Positions 1 to 7,481 of a DNA stretch of 64,000 nucleotides are shown here, piece after piece; the first letter of the stretch is position 1; every line of letters starts with the position of its first letter. The notes beneath the pieces were generated by a model. It searched no databases, was not told where the DNA came from, and saw only the letters and a list, made by a program, of their open reading frames with translations. The translations under genes and the position numbers were made by a program. The stretch is taken from contig CAVQDQ010000002.1 in NCBI GenBank assembly GCA_963711315.1, positions 310,001 through 374,000 on the forward strand, read 5' to 3'. This DNA comes from PALSA-612 sp963711315 (GTDB lineage: Bacteria; Actinomycetota; Thermoleophilia; Gaiellales; Gaiellaceae).

Positions 1-1
1 G

Positions 2-205
2 AACGCCGTGGCAACCGAGCTCGACGCTGCCAAGCGTGCTCAGATGCTCAACTCGTCTGAGCTGAAGTACATGGTCAAGGACATCCCGTCCATCCCGCTG
101 TTCGCACGGCCGATCTACGTCATCCGCGCGAACACGGTCAAGGGCCCGGTGGTCAACCCGACCACGGAAGGCAGCCCTTGGAACGTCTCGGCCTGGACGG
201 CGTAA
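2..205 (+). CDS. Peptide ABC transporter substrate-binding protein, C-terminal fragment
   Basis: The window opens inside this gene; about 67 codons remain before the TAA. The last residues (IPLFARPIYVIRAN, ending GSPWNVSAWTA) look like the end of a family 5 solute-binding protein (DppA/OppA type), in which the C-terminus closes the first lobe around a bound peptide. It would be a lipid-anchored or exported protein that delivers peptides to the permeases that follow at once on the same strand. The signal sequence and binding pocket lie outside the window. The assignment rests mainly on context (dppBCDF follows) plus the weakly recognisable tail. Confidence 0.75.
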   Translation, partial: NAVATELDAAKRAQMLNSSELKYMVKDIPSIPLFARPIYVIRANTVKGPVVNPTTEGSPWNVSAWTA

Positions 206-244
206 GCCAGCCTTCCAGGAGGTAACGGAGGAACGACGAAGTCT

Positions 245-268
245 CCACTCCCGCTCCGGCGGGAGTGG
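245..268 (+). terminator. Intercistronic hairpin after the binding-protein gene
   Basis: A perfect 10-bp stem (245-254 with 259-268) closes a TCCG loop, 39 bases after the binding-protein stop and 50 bases before dppB. There is no U-run behind it. In peptide transporter operons a hairpin here typically reduces read-through or protects the upstream mRNA, so that binding protein is made in excess over the membrane subunits. That role is inferred. Confidence 0.6.
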
Positions 269-318
269 GGCTTCCCTCCAAAAAGCGATACGAATAGGTC
301 AGAATCAGAGCTCACTAG

Positions 319-1296
319 ATGATCACCTACATCATCCGCCGGCTCCTCTACAGCGTTCTCGTGCTGATCGCGGCGAGCTTCCTCGTCTTCACGTTCGTCG
401 CCAAGGGAGCCGGTGACCCGCTGGGCCCGCTCCGCGTCGCGCAGAACGTGGATCAGGAAGGCCTCGACCGCATCGCCGAGGAGAAGCACCTCAACGATTC
501 CGTCTTCGTGCGCTACGGCTACTGGGCGAAGGACGCCGTCACGAACAACTTCGGCGAGACGCTCCTGACGAACAAGCCGATCCTGCCCGACCTCTGGCGC
601 GTGATGAAGAACACGCTTCAACTCGTGTTCGTCGCCGAGTTGCTCGCCATCCTCATCGCGATCGGGATCGGAGTGCTCTCGGCGTTACGGCAGTACTCGG
701 TCTTCGACTACACGGCGACGACCTTCAGCTTCCTCGGGTTAGCGATGCCGCTGTTCTGGCTCGCACTCATGCTCCAGGTGCTCGTTGTGCAGATCCAATC
801 GTGGACGGGCTACAAGCTCTTTCCCATCGCAAATCTCAACGACGTGGACCCTGGCCACGGCTTCAGCTTCTTCGTCGACCGTGCCCACCACCTGGCCCTG
901 CCGGTGATGGTGCTGATGGTGGCGAGCATCGCGCAGTACTCTCGCTTCATGAGGGCGTCGATGCTCGAGGTGGTCCACGCCGACTACGTGCGCACGGCGC
1001 GGGCCAAGGGCCTCAACGAGCGCAGGGTGACGATGGGTCACGCGTTCCGCAATGCGCTCGTCCCGCTCGTGACCGTCGTCGCGCTGAACTTCGGGGCCCT
1101 GATCGGCGGCGCCATCGTCACCGAGACCGTGTTCTCGCTCGACGGCATGGGCCTCTACTTCATCAACGCGCTCGGCGGCGCCGATCCCTACCCGGTCATG
1201 GCGTGGCTGATGATCACCGCGACGATGATCATTGTCTTCAACCTGATCGCGGACATCCTGTACGGCGTGCTCGATCCGCGCGTGCGCTATGACTGA
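319..1296 (+). CDS. dppB: Peptide ABC transporter permease, DppB/OppB type
   Basis: A 325-residue integral membrane protein of the binding-protein-dependent transport family. The N-terminal MITYIIRRLLYSVLVLIAAS is the usual DppB/OppB first helix. About five further helices follow, and the EAA coupling loop (EVVHADYVRTARAKGLNERR) that contacts the ATPase is clear near residue 225. Length is normal. The start ATG lacks a strong Shine-Dalgarno sequence. The gene overlaps dppC by eight bases and forms the transmembrane pore with it. Peptide class is the usual substrate of this family, but nickel, glutathione or oligosaccharide cannot be excluded. Confidence 0.92.
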   Translation: MITYIIRRLLYSVLVLIAASFLVFTFVAKGAGDPLGPLRVAQNVDQEGLDRIAEEKHLNDSVFVRYGYWAKDAVTNNFGETLLTNKPILPDLWRVMKNTLQLVFVAELLAILIAIGIGVLSALRQYSVFDYTATTFSFLGLAMPLFWLALMLQVLVVQIQSWTGYKLFPIANLNDVDPGHGFSFFVDRAHHLALPVMVLMVASIAQYSRFMRASMLEVVHADYVRTARAKGLNERRVTMGHAFRNALVPLVTVVALNFGALIGGAIVTETVFSLDGMGLYFINALGGADPYPVMAWLMITATMIIVFNLIADILYGVLDPRVRYD

Positions 1297-2389
1297 TGTC
1301 CGTCCCGCCTCCGACATGCTGCCGGAGGAGCGCGAGGAGCGCGCGATCGCGTCCGAGAGCGTTGGGCGCCCGGCGAGCGCGGGCACGGCCACCGGCGGGC
1401 TCGCGACGCACGAGGACCCCATGCAAGTAGCCCAGCACGAGCTCGAGCTCACCTACGAGCACGGAGTCGAGCTCGAGGCGCGCAGCCAGTGGGCGTACGC
1501 TCGCATGCGCTTCTTCCGCCACAAGCTCGCCGTCACGAGCCTCATCATCCTGATCGGCTTTATGTTCGTCGCGTTCTTCGCCGGCTGGATCGCGCCCCAC
1601 ACCGAGGACTGGCAGCCGAACTACGACTCGAACTACCTCAACGCACTGAACCAGGCTCCGTCGTGGGACTTTCCGTTCGGCACCGACCAGCTGGGCCGCG
1701 ACTACTTCAGCCGCGTCATCTACGGCGTCCAGACGTCGCTCGGAGTCGCGATCGTGGTCGCGCTGCTGGCGACGCTCATCGGCACCATCATCGGCGCGGT
1801 CGCCGGCTACTACGGCGGCGCGATCGATAACGGCCTCATGCGCTTCACGGACCTCATCCTCACGGTGCCGGGTATTGCCGTCCTGCTCGTCGCCGCTGCG
1901 TACCTCGGTTCGTCGTCGGTCAAAGTGCCGCTCGGCGTCACGTCGTACGACATTCCGCAGCCGATGGTGATCGGCCTCATCCTCGCGTTCCTCTTCTGGA
2001 CCGGGATCGCGCGCATCGTGCGCGGCTTATTCCTATCGCTCCGTGAGAAAGAGTTCGTCGAGGCAGCCAAGGCGTCGGGCGCCGGCGACCGGCGCATCAT
2101 CCTTCGGCACATCCTTCCCAACTGCGTCGGGCCGATCGTTGTCAACACGACGCTCATCATCGCGGCGGCGATCCTCGTCGAAGCGGCGCTCTCGTTCCTC
2201 GGCTTCGGCATCCAGCCGCCCGAGTCCTCGATCGGCAGCCTCATCGCGTCCGGCCAGCAGCAGGGCCCCGATCAGTGGTGGCTGATTCTGTTTCCCGGGC
2301 TTGTGATCACCGCCATCGCGCTCTGCGTGAACTTCGTGGGCGACGGCCTGCGCGACGCGCTCGACCCGACCCAGCGGATGCGCTCCTAG
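1289..2389 (+). CDS. dppC: Peptide ABC transporter permease, DppC/OppC type
   Basis: A 366-residue second permease subunit. The recognisable DppC core begins near residue 70 (ARMRFFRHKLAVTSLIILIG). The motif FPFGTDQLGRDYFSRVIYG is diagnostic of the DppC/OppC family, and the EAA loop (EFVEAAKASGAGDRRIILRH) follows. The end (DALDPTQRMRS) is canonical. The N-terminus carries about 65 extra hydrophilic, Glu-rich residues before the first helix; shorter starts are possible but the stretch stays open and overlaps dppB. It should heterodimerise with the preceding permease. Confidence 0.92.
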   Translation: MTDVRPASDMLPEEREERAIASESVGRPASAGTATGGLATHEDPMQVAQHELELTYEHGVELEARSQWAYARMRFFRHKLAVTSLIILIGFMFVAFFAGWIAPHTEDWQPNYDSNYLNALNQAPSWDFPFGTDQLGRDYFSRVIYGVQTSLGVAIVVALLATLIGTIIGAVAGYYGGAIDNGLMRFTDLILTVPGIAVLLVAAAYLGSSSVKVPLGVTSYDIPQPMVIGLILAFLFWTGIARIVRGLFLSLREKEFVEAAKASGAGDRRIILRHILPNCVGPIVVNTTLIIAAAILVEAALSFLGFGIQPPESSIGSLIASGQQQGPDQWWLILFPGLVITAIALCVNFVGDGLRDALDPTQRMRS

Positions 2390-2415
2390 CGCTCGCTCTC
2401 ACCGCCGCGAAGTCG

Positions 2416-2445
2416 TTAGTTTTCTGGCCCAAATGAGGGTAGCCT
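2416..2445 (+). promoter_or_regulatory. Candidate promoter for dppD, leaderless type
   Basis: A TAGCCT box (2440-2445) ends six bases before the dppD ATG, and TTAGTT (2416-2421) lies 18 bases further upstream. With normal -10 geometry transcription would begin at or next to the start codon, giving a leaderless mRNA. No Shine-Dalgarno sequence is present. This would allow the ATPases to be transcribed separately from the permeases. Confidence 0.45.
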
Positions 2446-2451
2446 CCCGCC

Positions 2452-3477
2452 ATGACCCCTGAGCCGATCCTCACGATCGACGACCTGACGGTCGAGTTCA
2501 AGACGGAGGACGGCATCGTGCAGGCCGTGACGGGCGTCAGCTACGAGCTCTTTCCCGGCGAGGTGCTCGGCATCGTCGGCGAGTCGGGCTCGGGCAAGAG
2601 CGTGTCCATGCTCTCGGTGCTGGGGCTCATCCCGCAGCCGCCCGGTCGGATCGCGAGCGGCGAGGCGGTCTTCAAGGGCCGCGACCTGCTCACGATGTCC
2701 AACGACGAGCTCCGCAAGATCCGTGGCGGCGACGTGGCAATGATCTTCCAGGACCCGATGTCGTCGCTCAACCCCGTGCTTAAGGTCGGTAAACAGATCG
2801 CCGAGGCCATCCGCGCGCACAACCCGGGCGTGAAGGACGACGAGGCGGAGCGGCGGGTCGTCGACCTCTTGACGATGGTCGGCGTGCCCAACCCCGAGCA
2901 GCGCTTCCACCAGTATCCGCACGAGTTCTCGGGGGGAATGAGACAGCGCGGCATGATCGCTATGGCCATCGCCAACTCGCCGTCAGTGCTCGTCGCCGAC
3001 GAGCCGACGACAGCGCTCGACGTGACGATCCAGGCGCAGATCATGGAAGTGATCAAGACTGCCCAGCGGGAGACCCACGCGGCGATCATCCTCATCACCC
3101 ACGACCTCGGCCTGATCGCAGAGCTCGCCGACCGCGTCGTCGTCATGTATGCGGGCCGCGTGGTAGAGCTGTGCGACATCCATTCGCTGTTCAACGAGCC
3201 TCGCCACCCGTACACGCTCGGCCTCATGAGCAGCCTGGCGCGGCTCGAGGGCGATCAGGATCGCCTGGAGCCGATTCCCGGCCAGCCGCCGAGCATGATC
3301 AGCCCGCCGCCCGGCTGCGCGTTCCACCCTCGCTGCTCCCTGTCGCAAGGCCGCGTTCGCTGTCGAACGGAGGTCCCCGAGCTGCGTGACTTCGGCGACC
3401 ATGTCGCCGCGTGCCACTTCTCGGAGGAGCTCGCGGCGCAGCGCGTATCCGCCGGCACGTCCGGAGGCGGGTCGTGA
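2452..3477 (+). CDS. dppD: Peptide ABC transporter ATPase, DppD/OppD type
   Basis: A 341-residue cytoplasmic ATPase. Walker A is GESGSGKS (about residues 43-50), the signature is FSGGMRQR, and Walker B is VLVADEPTTALD. The C-terminal oligopeptide-transporter extension contains HPYTLGLMSSL and a Cys-bearing segment (PGCAFHPRCSLSQGRVRC) which in this family often holds an iron-sulfur cluster. It pairs with the next ATPase to energise peptide import. The TGA overlaps the GTG of dppF (GTGA), indicating translational coupling. Confidence 0.94.
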   Translation: MTPEPILTIDDLTVEFKTEDGIVQAVTGVSYELFPGEVLGIVGESGSGKSVSMLSVLGLIPQPPGRIASGEAVFKGRDLLTMSNDELRKIRGGDVAMIFQDPMSSLNPVLKVGKQIAEAIRAHNPGVKDDEAERRVVDLLTMVGVPNPEQRFHQYPHEFSGGMRQRGMIAMAIANSPSVLVADEPTTALDVTIQAQIMEVIKTAQRETHAAIILITHDLGLIAELADRVVVMYAGRVVELCDIHSLFNEPRHPYTLGLMSSLARLEGDQDRLEPIPGQPPSMISPPPGCAFHPRCSLSQGRVRCRTEVPELRDFGDHVAACHFSEELAAQRVSAGTSGGGS

Positions 3478-4577
3478 GCGAGAGCGCCCAGGAGATCGTC
3501 GACGCGGCAGTCGCGACTGCCAGCGCCGATCCCAACGAGATCCTCCGCGTCGAGAACCTCGTCAAGTGGTTCCCGATCAAGGCGGGGGTGTTCAAGCACA
3601 CGATCGGCCAAGTGCGGGCCGTTGACGGAGTAAGCCTGAGCATCCTTCGCGGCGAGACGCTCGGCGTCGTCGGCGAATCGGGCTGCGGCAAGACGACGCT
3701 TGGCCGGACGATCATCAAGCTCACCGAGCCGACCGAGGGCAAGATCGTCTTCAAGGGAACGGACATCACGACGTACAAGCGGAAGCAGATGCGGCCGGTG
3801 CGCCGCGACATCCAGATCGTGTTCCAGGACCCGTATGCCTCGCTGAATCCGAGGATGACAGTACGGGAGATCGTCGCCGAGCCGCTTCGCATTCACGGCC
3901 TCTACCGCGGCAAGGAAGGGCAGCGCAAGGTGGAAGGGCTGCTGCGGACGGTCGGCCTCAGCCCCGAGCACGCCAACCGCTTCCCGCACGAGTTCTCGGG
4001 CGGCCAGCGTCAGCGCATCGGGGTCGCTCGCTCGCTCGCCCTCAACCCCGAGCTGCTCGTGCTCGATGAGCCTGTCTCGGCGCTCGACGTTTCGATTCAG
4101 GCGCAGGTGGTGAACCTCCTGGACCAGCTTCAGGATGAGTTCGGGCTGACCTATCTCTTCATTGCCCACGACCTGTCCGTCGTCCGGCACATCTCCGACC
4201 GCGTCGCCGTCATGTACCTCGGCAAGGTGATGGAGGTCGGAACGCGAGAGCAGATCTACGAGACGCCCATGCACCCGTACACGCAGGCGCTGCTCTCGGC
4301 CGTCCCGATCGAGTCTCCGGATCAGCGTGGCAGGCGCCACCGGATCATGCTCGAAGGTGACGTGCCGAGCCCGGCGAACCCCCCCTCGGGATGCCGTTTT
4401 CGGACACGCTGCTGGATGGCCAAGGAGATCTGTGCCCAGGAGGAGCCGGCGCTCGTGCCCCGTGGCGGCACGGGGCAGCCCGTCGCGTGCCACTTCGCCG
4501 AGGTGATGCGACCGCTCGCGCTCGACGAGGAGCCGTCGGAGCGGCTCAGCGCTCTGCCCAAGCGCTCGACGGGCTGA
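3474..4577 (+). CDS. dppF: Peptide ABC transporter ATPase, DppF/OppF type
   Basis: About 367 residues from the GTG at 3474, which overlaps the dppD stop; an earlier start in the same frame would lie deep inside dppD. Walker A is GESGCGKTT, the signature is FSGGQRQR, and Walker B is LLVLDEPVSALD. The C-terminus has HPYTQALLSAVP and the Cys-bearing oligopeptide domain (SGCRFRTRCWMAKEIC). It is the second, non-identical nucleotide-binding subunit of the transporter. The cluster order (binding protein, B, C, D, F) is the standard one. Confidence 0.94.
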   Translation: MSESAQEIVDAAVATASADPNEILRVENLVKWFPIKAGVFKHTIGQVRAVDGVSLSILRGETLGVVGESGCGKTTLGRTIIKLTEPTEGKIVFKGTDITTYKRKQMRPVRRDIQIVFQDPYASLNPRMTVREIVAEPLRIHGLYRGKEGQRKVEGLLRTVGLSPEHANRFPHEFSGGQRQRIGVARSLALNPELLVLDEPVSALDVSIQAQVVNLLDQLQDEFGLTYLFIAHDLSVVRHISDRVAVMYLGKVMEVGTREQIYETPMHPYTQALLSAVPIESPDQRGRRHRIMLEGDVPSPANPPSGCRFRTRCWMAKEICAQEEPALVPRGGTGQPVACHFAEVMRPLALDEEPSERLSALPKRSTG

Positions 4578-4614
4578 CGTTGCCGTCTAACTCTCTGCGC
4601 CCGGGCTCGTCTGA

Positions 4615-5076
4615 ATGGGCATGAGTCCGGTTCGGCCTCTCGTCTGTGAACGGGTACGTGGTCAGATCTCTGTCGGGCTGGACGGAGAGTTGTCGCAGCT
4701 CGAACGCGCGATGATCGCCTCCCATCTGGAGCGCTGCGCCACGTGCCGTGAGTACGAAGGCGAGGTGAGCTGCTTCACCCAGGTGATTCGTTCCGCTCCG
4801 CTCGAGCCGATGGCGCGGCCCATCACCATCCAGCGTCGGCGTCGTGACGTCGGCACGCGCGTGCAGGTCGCCGCTGCGGCAGCGGTCGCCGTAGCCGCCC
4901 TGGTCGGCGCGAGCCACGCCTTCCGGGGCGAGCAGCTCAACCTCGACCCGACGTTCGTCCCCGAAGGGGCCTCGCAGATCAAGTACCAGACGCGCGAGCA
5001 GGTCGAGCGCGAGCAGGCGATCCTCGCCCGCGCGCGGCCAGGCCATCCCGTCCAGCTTCTGGGCAAAGCTTTGTAG
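4615..5076 (+). CDS. Anti-sigma-factor-like zinc-finger membrane protein
   Basis: A 153-residue protein with an N-terminal putative zinc finger (HLERCATCREY, the H-x3-C-x2-C core of the zf-HC2/ZAS fold) and one likely transmembrane helix around residues 83-100 (VAAAAAVAVAALVGASHAF). An extracytoplasmic tail of about 50 residues follows. ZAS proteins bind and silence ECF sigma factors, but no sigma gene lies beside it here, so the partner is unknown or absent. It could also be a zf-HC2 protein of another role. A hairpin begins directly after the stop codon. Confidence 0.6.
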   Translation: MGMSPVRPLVCERVRGQISVGLDGELSQLERAMIASHLERCATCREYEGEVSCFTQVIRSAPLEPMARPITIQRRRRDVGTRVQVAAAAAVAVAALVGASHAFRGEQLNLDPTFVPEGASQIKYQTREQVEREQAILARARPGHPVQLLGKAL

Positions 5077-5100
5077 CTCGGAAGTCTGGCGACTTTCGAG
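5077..5100 (+). terminator. Hairpin abutting the stop codon, TGGC tetraloop
   Basis: A 10-bp stem (5077-5086 with 5091-5100), fully paired in RNA if one G-U wobble is allowed, with loop TGGC. It begins at the first base after the TAG of the anti-sigma-like gene. Its core, GGAAGTC-TGGC-GACTTTC, is shared with hairpins at 5165-5190, 5348-5375 and 42505-42534. Probably a U-tract-less terminator or mRNA 3' end. Confidence 0.6.
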
Positions 5101-5347
5101 CGTTAGGTGTTCTTCCGCGGGCCGTAGTGGCCGCGCCCGCCAGGTCGGTCGCGGCGGCGTATCCGGGCGAAAGTCTGACGATTTCCGCCCGTCGATGCGG
5201 TCTCCGAGGAGCCGTACGCGGACTCAACGCGCGCCTTCACCGAACCCTCCGAGTAGCTAAAGCCGCAGACACGGGTAGCCGACTCGATACCGCCACCGCG
5301 GCCGACATGTGCGGCCGCGGTTCACTGACCCTGCGCGGGGACGCCCT
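5101..5347. other. Intergenic region between converging genes
   Basis: Between the anti-sigma-like gene and the opposed lipoprotein gene about 300 bases hold no convincing CDS. An open frame across 5127-5381 exists but has no family resemblance and runs through two of the hairpins. Apart from the three related hairpins nothing else was recognised. Confidence 0.5.
5165..5190 (+). repeat. Imperfect palindrome of the GGAARTC-TGRC family
   Basis: An 11-bp stem (5165-5175 with 5180-5190) with one A-C mismatch and one G-U pair closes a TGAC loop. Core and loop match the other copies at 5077-5100, 5348-5375 (reverse orientation) and 42505-42534. This copy is not directly behind a recognised gene, which suggests a dispersed element and not only a terminator. 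Confidence 0.55.
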
Positions 5348-5375
5348 CGCCAGGAAATCGCCAGACTTCCTGGCG
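5348..5375 (-). terminator. Hairpin behind the lipoprotein gene, TGGC tetraloop
   Basis: Read on the minus strand, a 12-bp stem (5375-5364 with 5359-5348) closes a TGGC loop and needs only one G-U wobble. On the plus strand the same pair would be a mismatch, so the functional orientation is that of the lipoprotein gene, whose stop codon lies two bases upstream. Same family as the hairpins at 5077 and 42505. Confidence 0.6.
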
Positions 5376-5377
5376 AT

Positions 5378-5851
5378 CTAGTGGGAACCGATCGGTTCTA
5401 CTGAAACGCCCTGCTGGTCGAGACTCGCGAGCACGTGGTTCGCCTTCGTCCAGCCGGGGAACTGCAGCGCGTTCGTTCCGGTCAGCAGGTCCTCCATTCC
5501 TCCCACGCTGGCGTCGTGCGCCGTGCCGTCGAGGCCGGCGGCGAGCTGGTGAAAGGCGTCCACGAGCTGGTCGGTCTCGTCGTCGAAGCCCTTCGCGGAG
5601 CCACCGCTGTCGAAGTCGTTGGCGGCGTCGTCGATGCGGTCCGCCGCCGTCTCCATCCGCGCCACGAGGTCTTCGAGACTCCCCGAGCCCACAGTGATCT
5701 GGGCGAGCGCGAAGTCCACACGGTCTCGGGCGGACACGACGGAGTCCTTGTAGTCCTGCTTCGAAACGACGCTCGAGCCGCCGCAACCGGCGAGTGCGAG
5801 CGTGCCCGCGGCAAGTGCCGCCGCGGCACCGATCAGGAGCGCCCGAACCAT
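5378..5851 (-). CDS. Secreted lipoprotein of unknown function
   Basis: A 157-residue protein with a Sec signal peptide and a clear lipobox (LALAGCGG, lipidated Cys near residue 23). The mature part is acidic and largely alpha-helical, with a heptad-like stretch (about residues 45-85) resembling four-helix-bundle periplasmic proteins. No catalytic motif is visible and I do not recognise the family. It stands alone, convergent with the anti-sigma-like gene and divergent from atpD. A TACGCT box six bases before the ATG suggests a leaderless transcript. Confidence 0.75.
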   Translation of the reverse strand: MVRALLIGAAAALAAGTLALAGCGGSSVVSKQDYKDSVVSARDRVDFALAQITVGSGSLEDLVARMETAADRIDDAANDFDSGGSAKGFDDETDQLVDAFHQLAAGLDGTAHDASVGGMEDLLTGTNALQFPGWTKANHVLASLDQQGVSVEPIGSH

Positions 5852-5857
5852 GGCGAA

Positions 5858-5863
5858 AGCGTA
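5858..5863 (-). promoter_or_regulatory. Candidate -10 box for the lipoprotein gene
   Basis: On the minus strand TACGCT is followed by six bases (TTCGCC) and the ATG at 5851. This matches the TANNNT-N6/7-start pattern seen before several other plus- and minus-strand genes of the window. Confidence 0.4.
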
Positions 5864-5978
5864 CCCAGGAGGCCGTTAGCTGTCGGTGGGTAGGGCGTTA
5901 GGCTGCGATAGACTTTTCGCACCGGCGCAGCTGCGCTGTAGCGTGCTGCAAATCCCCTTCAGCTGAACCAGGAGACGC

Positions 5979-7481
5979 ATGTCCGCCAAGGAGCAAAGCC
6001 GCGAGAACGTAGGCAAGATCGTCGAGGTCAAGGGTGTCGTCGTCGACGTCGTCTTCCCCGACCGCCTGCCCGAGATCACGAGTGCATTGCGCATCTCGAT
6101 GACCGACGCGGACGGTGGCGCTGCCCGCGACCTCATCGCCGAAGTGCAGCAGCACCTGGGCGATGATCGCGTGCGAGCCGTCGCCATGGACTCGACGGAT
6201 GGGCTGGCGCGCGGCGCCGACGCCGTCGACACCGGCGCCCCCATCAGCGTGCCGGTCGGCCCCGCCACGCTCGGCCGGCTCTGGAACGTCATCGGCGAGC
6301 AGATCGACAAGGGCGAGCCCGTGGTGGGTGGCGAGCGCTGGCCGATTCACCGGGACGCTCCGGACTTCGCCGACCTGTCGCCAAAGCTCGAGGTGTTCGA
6401 GACCGGCATGAAGGTGGTCGACCTCACTGCCCCGTTCGTCCGCGGTGGGAAGATCGGCCTCTATGGAGGCGCGGGTCTCGGTAAGACCGTGCTCATCCAG
6501 GAGCTGATTCACAACGTCGCCACCCAGCACGCCGGCGTCTCCGTCTTCGCAGGCGTCGGGGAGCGCACTCGCGAAGGCAACGACCTCTGGCTCGAGATGC
6601 AGGAGTCGGGCGTCATCGACCGCGTGGCGCTCGTCTACGGCCAGATGAACGAGCCGCCGGGAGCCCGGCTGCGCGTCGGCCTGTCCGGGCTGACCATGGC
6701 CGAGTACTTCCGCGACCAGGGCCAGGACGTGCTGCTCTTCATCGACAACATCTTCCGCTTCGTGCAGGCGGGCTCCGAGGTGTCGGCGCTGCTCGGCCGC
6801 ATGCCGAGCGCAGTGGGCTACCAGCCGACGCTCGCCAGCGAGATGGGCGAGCTCCAGGAGCGCATCACGTCGACCACAACCGGCTCGGTGACGTCGGTGC
6901 AGGCGGTCTATGTCCCCGCGGACGACATGACCGACCCGGCTCCGGCGGGCACGTTTGCCCACCTCGACGCGTTCATCGTGCTCTCGCGGCCGATCTCGGA
7001 GAAGGGCATCTATCCCTCGATCGACCCGCTCCAGTGCTTCTCGCGAGCGCTCCAGCCCGGCGTCATCTCCGACGAGCACTACGAGACGACGACGCGCGTG
7101 CTGGAGATCCTCCAGCGCTACAAGGATCTCCAGGACATCATCGCCATCCTCGGCATGGACGAGCTGTCGGACGAGGACAAGCTCACCGTGTCCAGGGCGC
7201 GGAAGATCGAGCGCTTCCTCTCCCAGCCGATGAATGTGGCCGAGGCGTTCACCGCGCGTCCGGGCGTCTACGTGAAGCTCGAGGACACGGTGAAGGGCTT
7301 CCGCGAGATCGTCGAGGGTAAGCACGACGAGCTGCCCGAGCAGGCCTTCTACATGGTCGGCACGATCGAGCAGGCAATGCAGGAGGCACAGGGCTCGGTG
7401 ACCGTTCCCGAGGCGGTTGCCGAGGAGGCCGAGGAGGCCGAGGAAGTCGAAGCCGAGCCCGAGCCCGTAGCGTCGGCGTAG
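5979..7481 (+). CDS. atpD: ATP synthase F1 beta subunit
   Basis: A 500-residue catalytic subunit of F1Fo ATP synthase. The P-loop is GGAGLGKTV (usual GGAGVGKTV), the catalytic Glu lies in GERTREGNDLW, the Walker B Asp in VLLFIDNIFRF, and the DELSEED-loop equivalent is DELSDED. The adenine-contact Tyr is kept in GIYPSIDPL, but the following usual DSTSR is replaced by QCFSR, and LDATTVLSR by LDAFIVLSR. A 25-residue Glu-rich tail (EEAEEAEEVEAEPEPVA) extends the C-terminus. A good Shine-Dalgarno sequence (AGGAGA, 5970-5975) fixes the start. Only atpC accompanies it; alpha, gamma, delta and Fo genes are not in the window. Confidence 0.96.
   Translation: MSAKEQSRENVGKIVEVKGVVVDVVFPDRLPEITSALRISMTDADGGAARDLIAEVQQHLGDDRVRAVAMDSTDGLARGADAVDTGAPISVPVGPATLGRLWNVIGEQIDKGEPVVGGERWPIHRDAPDFADLSPKLEVFETGMKVVDLTAPFVRGGKIGLYGGAGLGKTVLIQELIHNVATQHAGVSVFAGVGERTREGNDLWLEMQESGVIDRVALVYGQMNEPPGARLRVGLSGLTMAEYFRDQGQDVLLFIDNIFRFVQAGSEVSALLGRMPSAVGYQPTLASEMGELQERITSTTTGSVTSVQAVYVPADDMTDPAPAGTFAHLDAFIVLSRPISEKGIYPSIDPLQCFSRALQPGVISDEHYETTTRVLEILQRYKDLQDIIAILGMDELSDEDKLTVSRARKIERFLSQPMNVAEAFTARPGVYVKLEDTVKGFREIVEGKHDELPEQAFYMVGTIEQAMQEAQGSVTVPEAVAEEAEEAEEVEAEPEPVASA

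Noticed and set aside
739..1452. Long antisense open frames opposite dppB, metH, atpD and secA
   Set aside because: They are Arg/Asp/His-rich mirror frames caused by high GC3 content; the opposite strand carries the conserved genes.
5127..5381. Open frame of 84 codons in the 5.1-5.4 kb gap
   Set aside because: No family resemblance, Arg-rich shadow-like composition, and it runs through two hairpins and the stop of the opposed lipoprotein gene.
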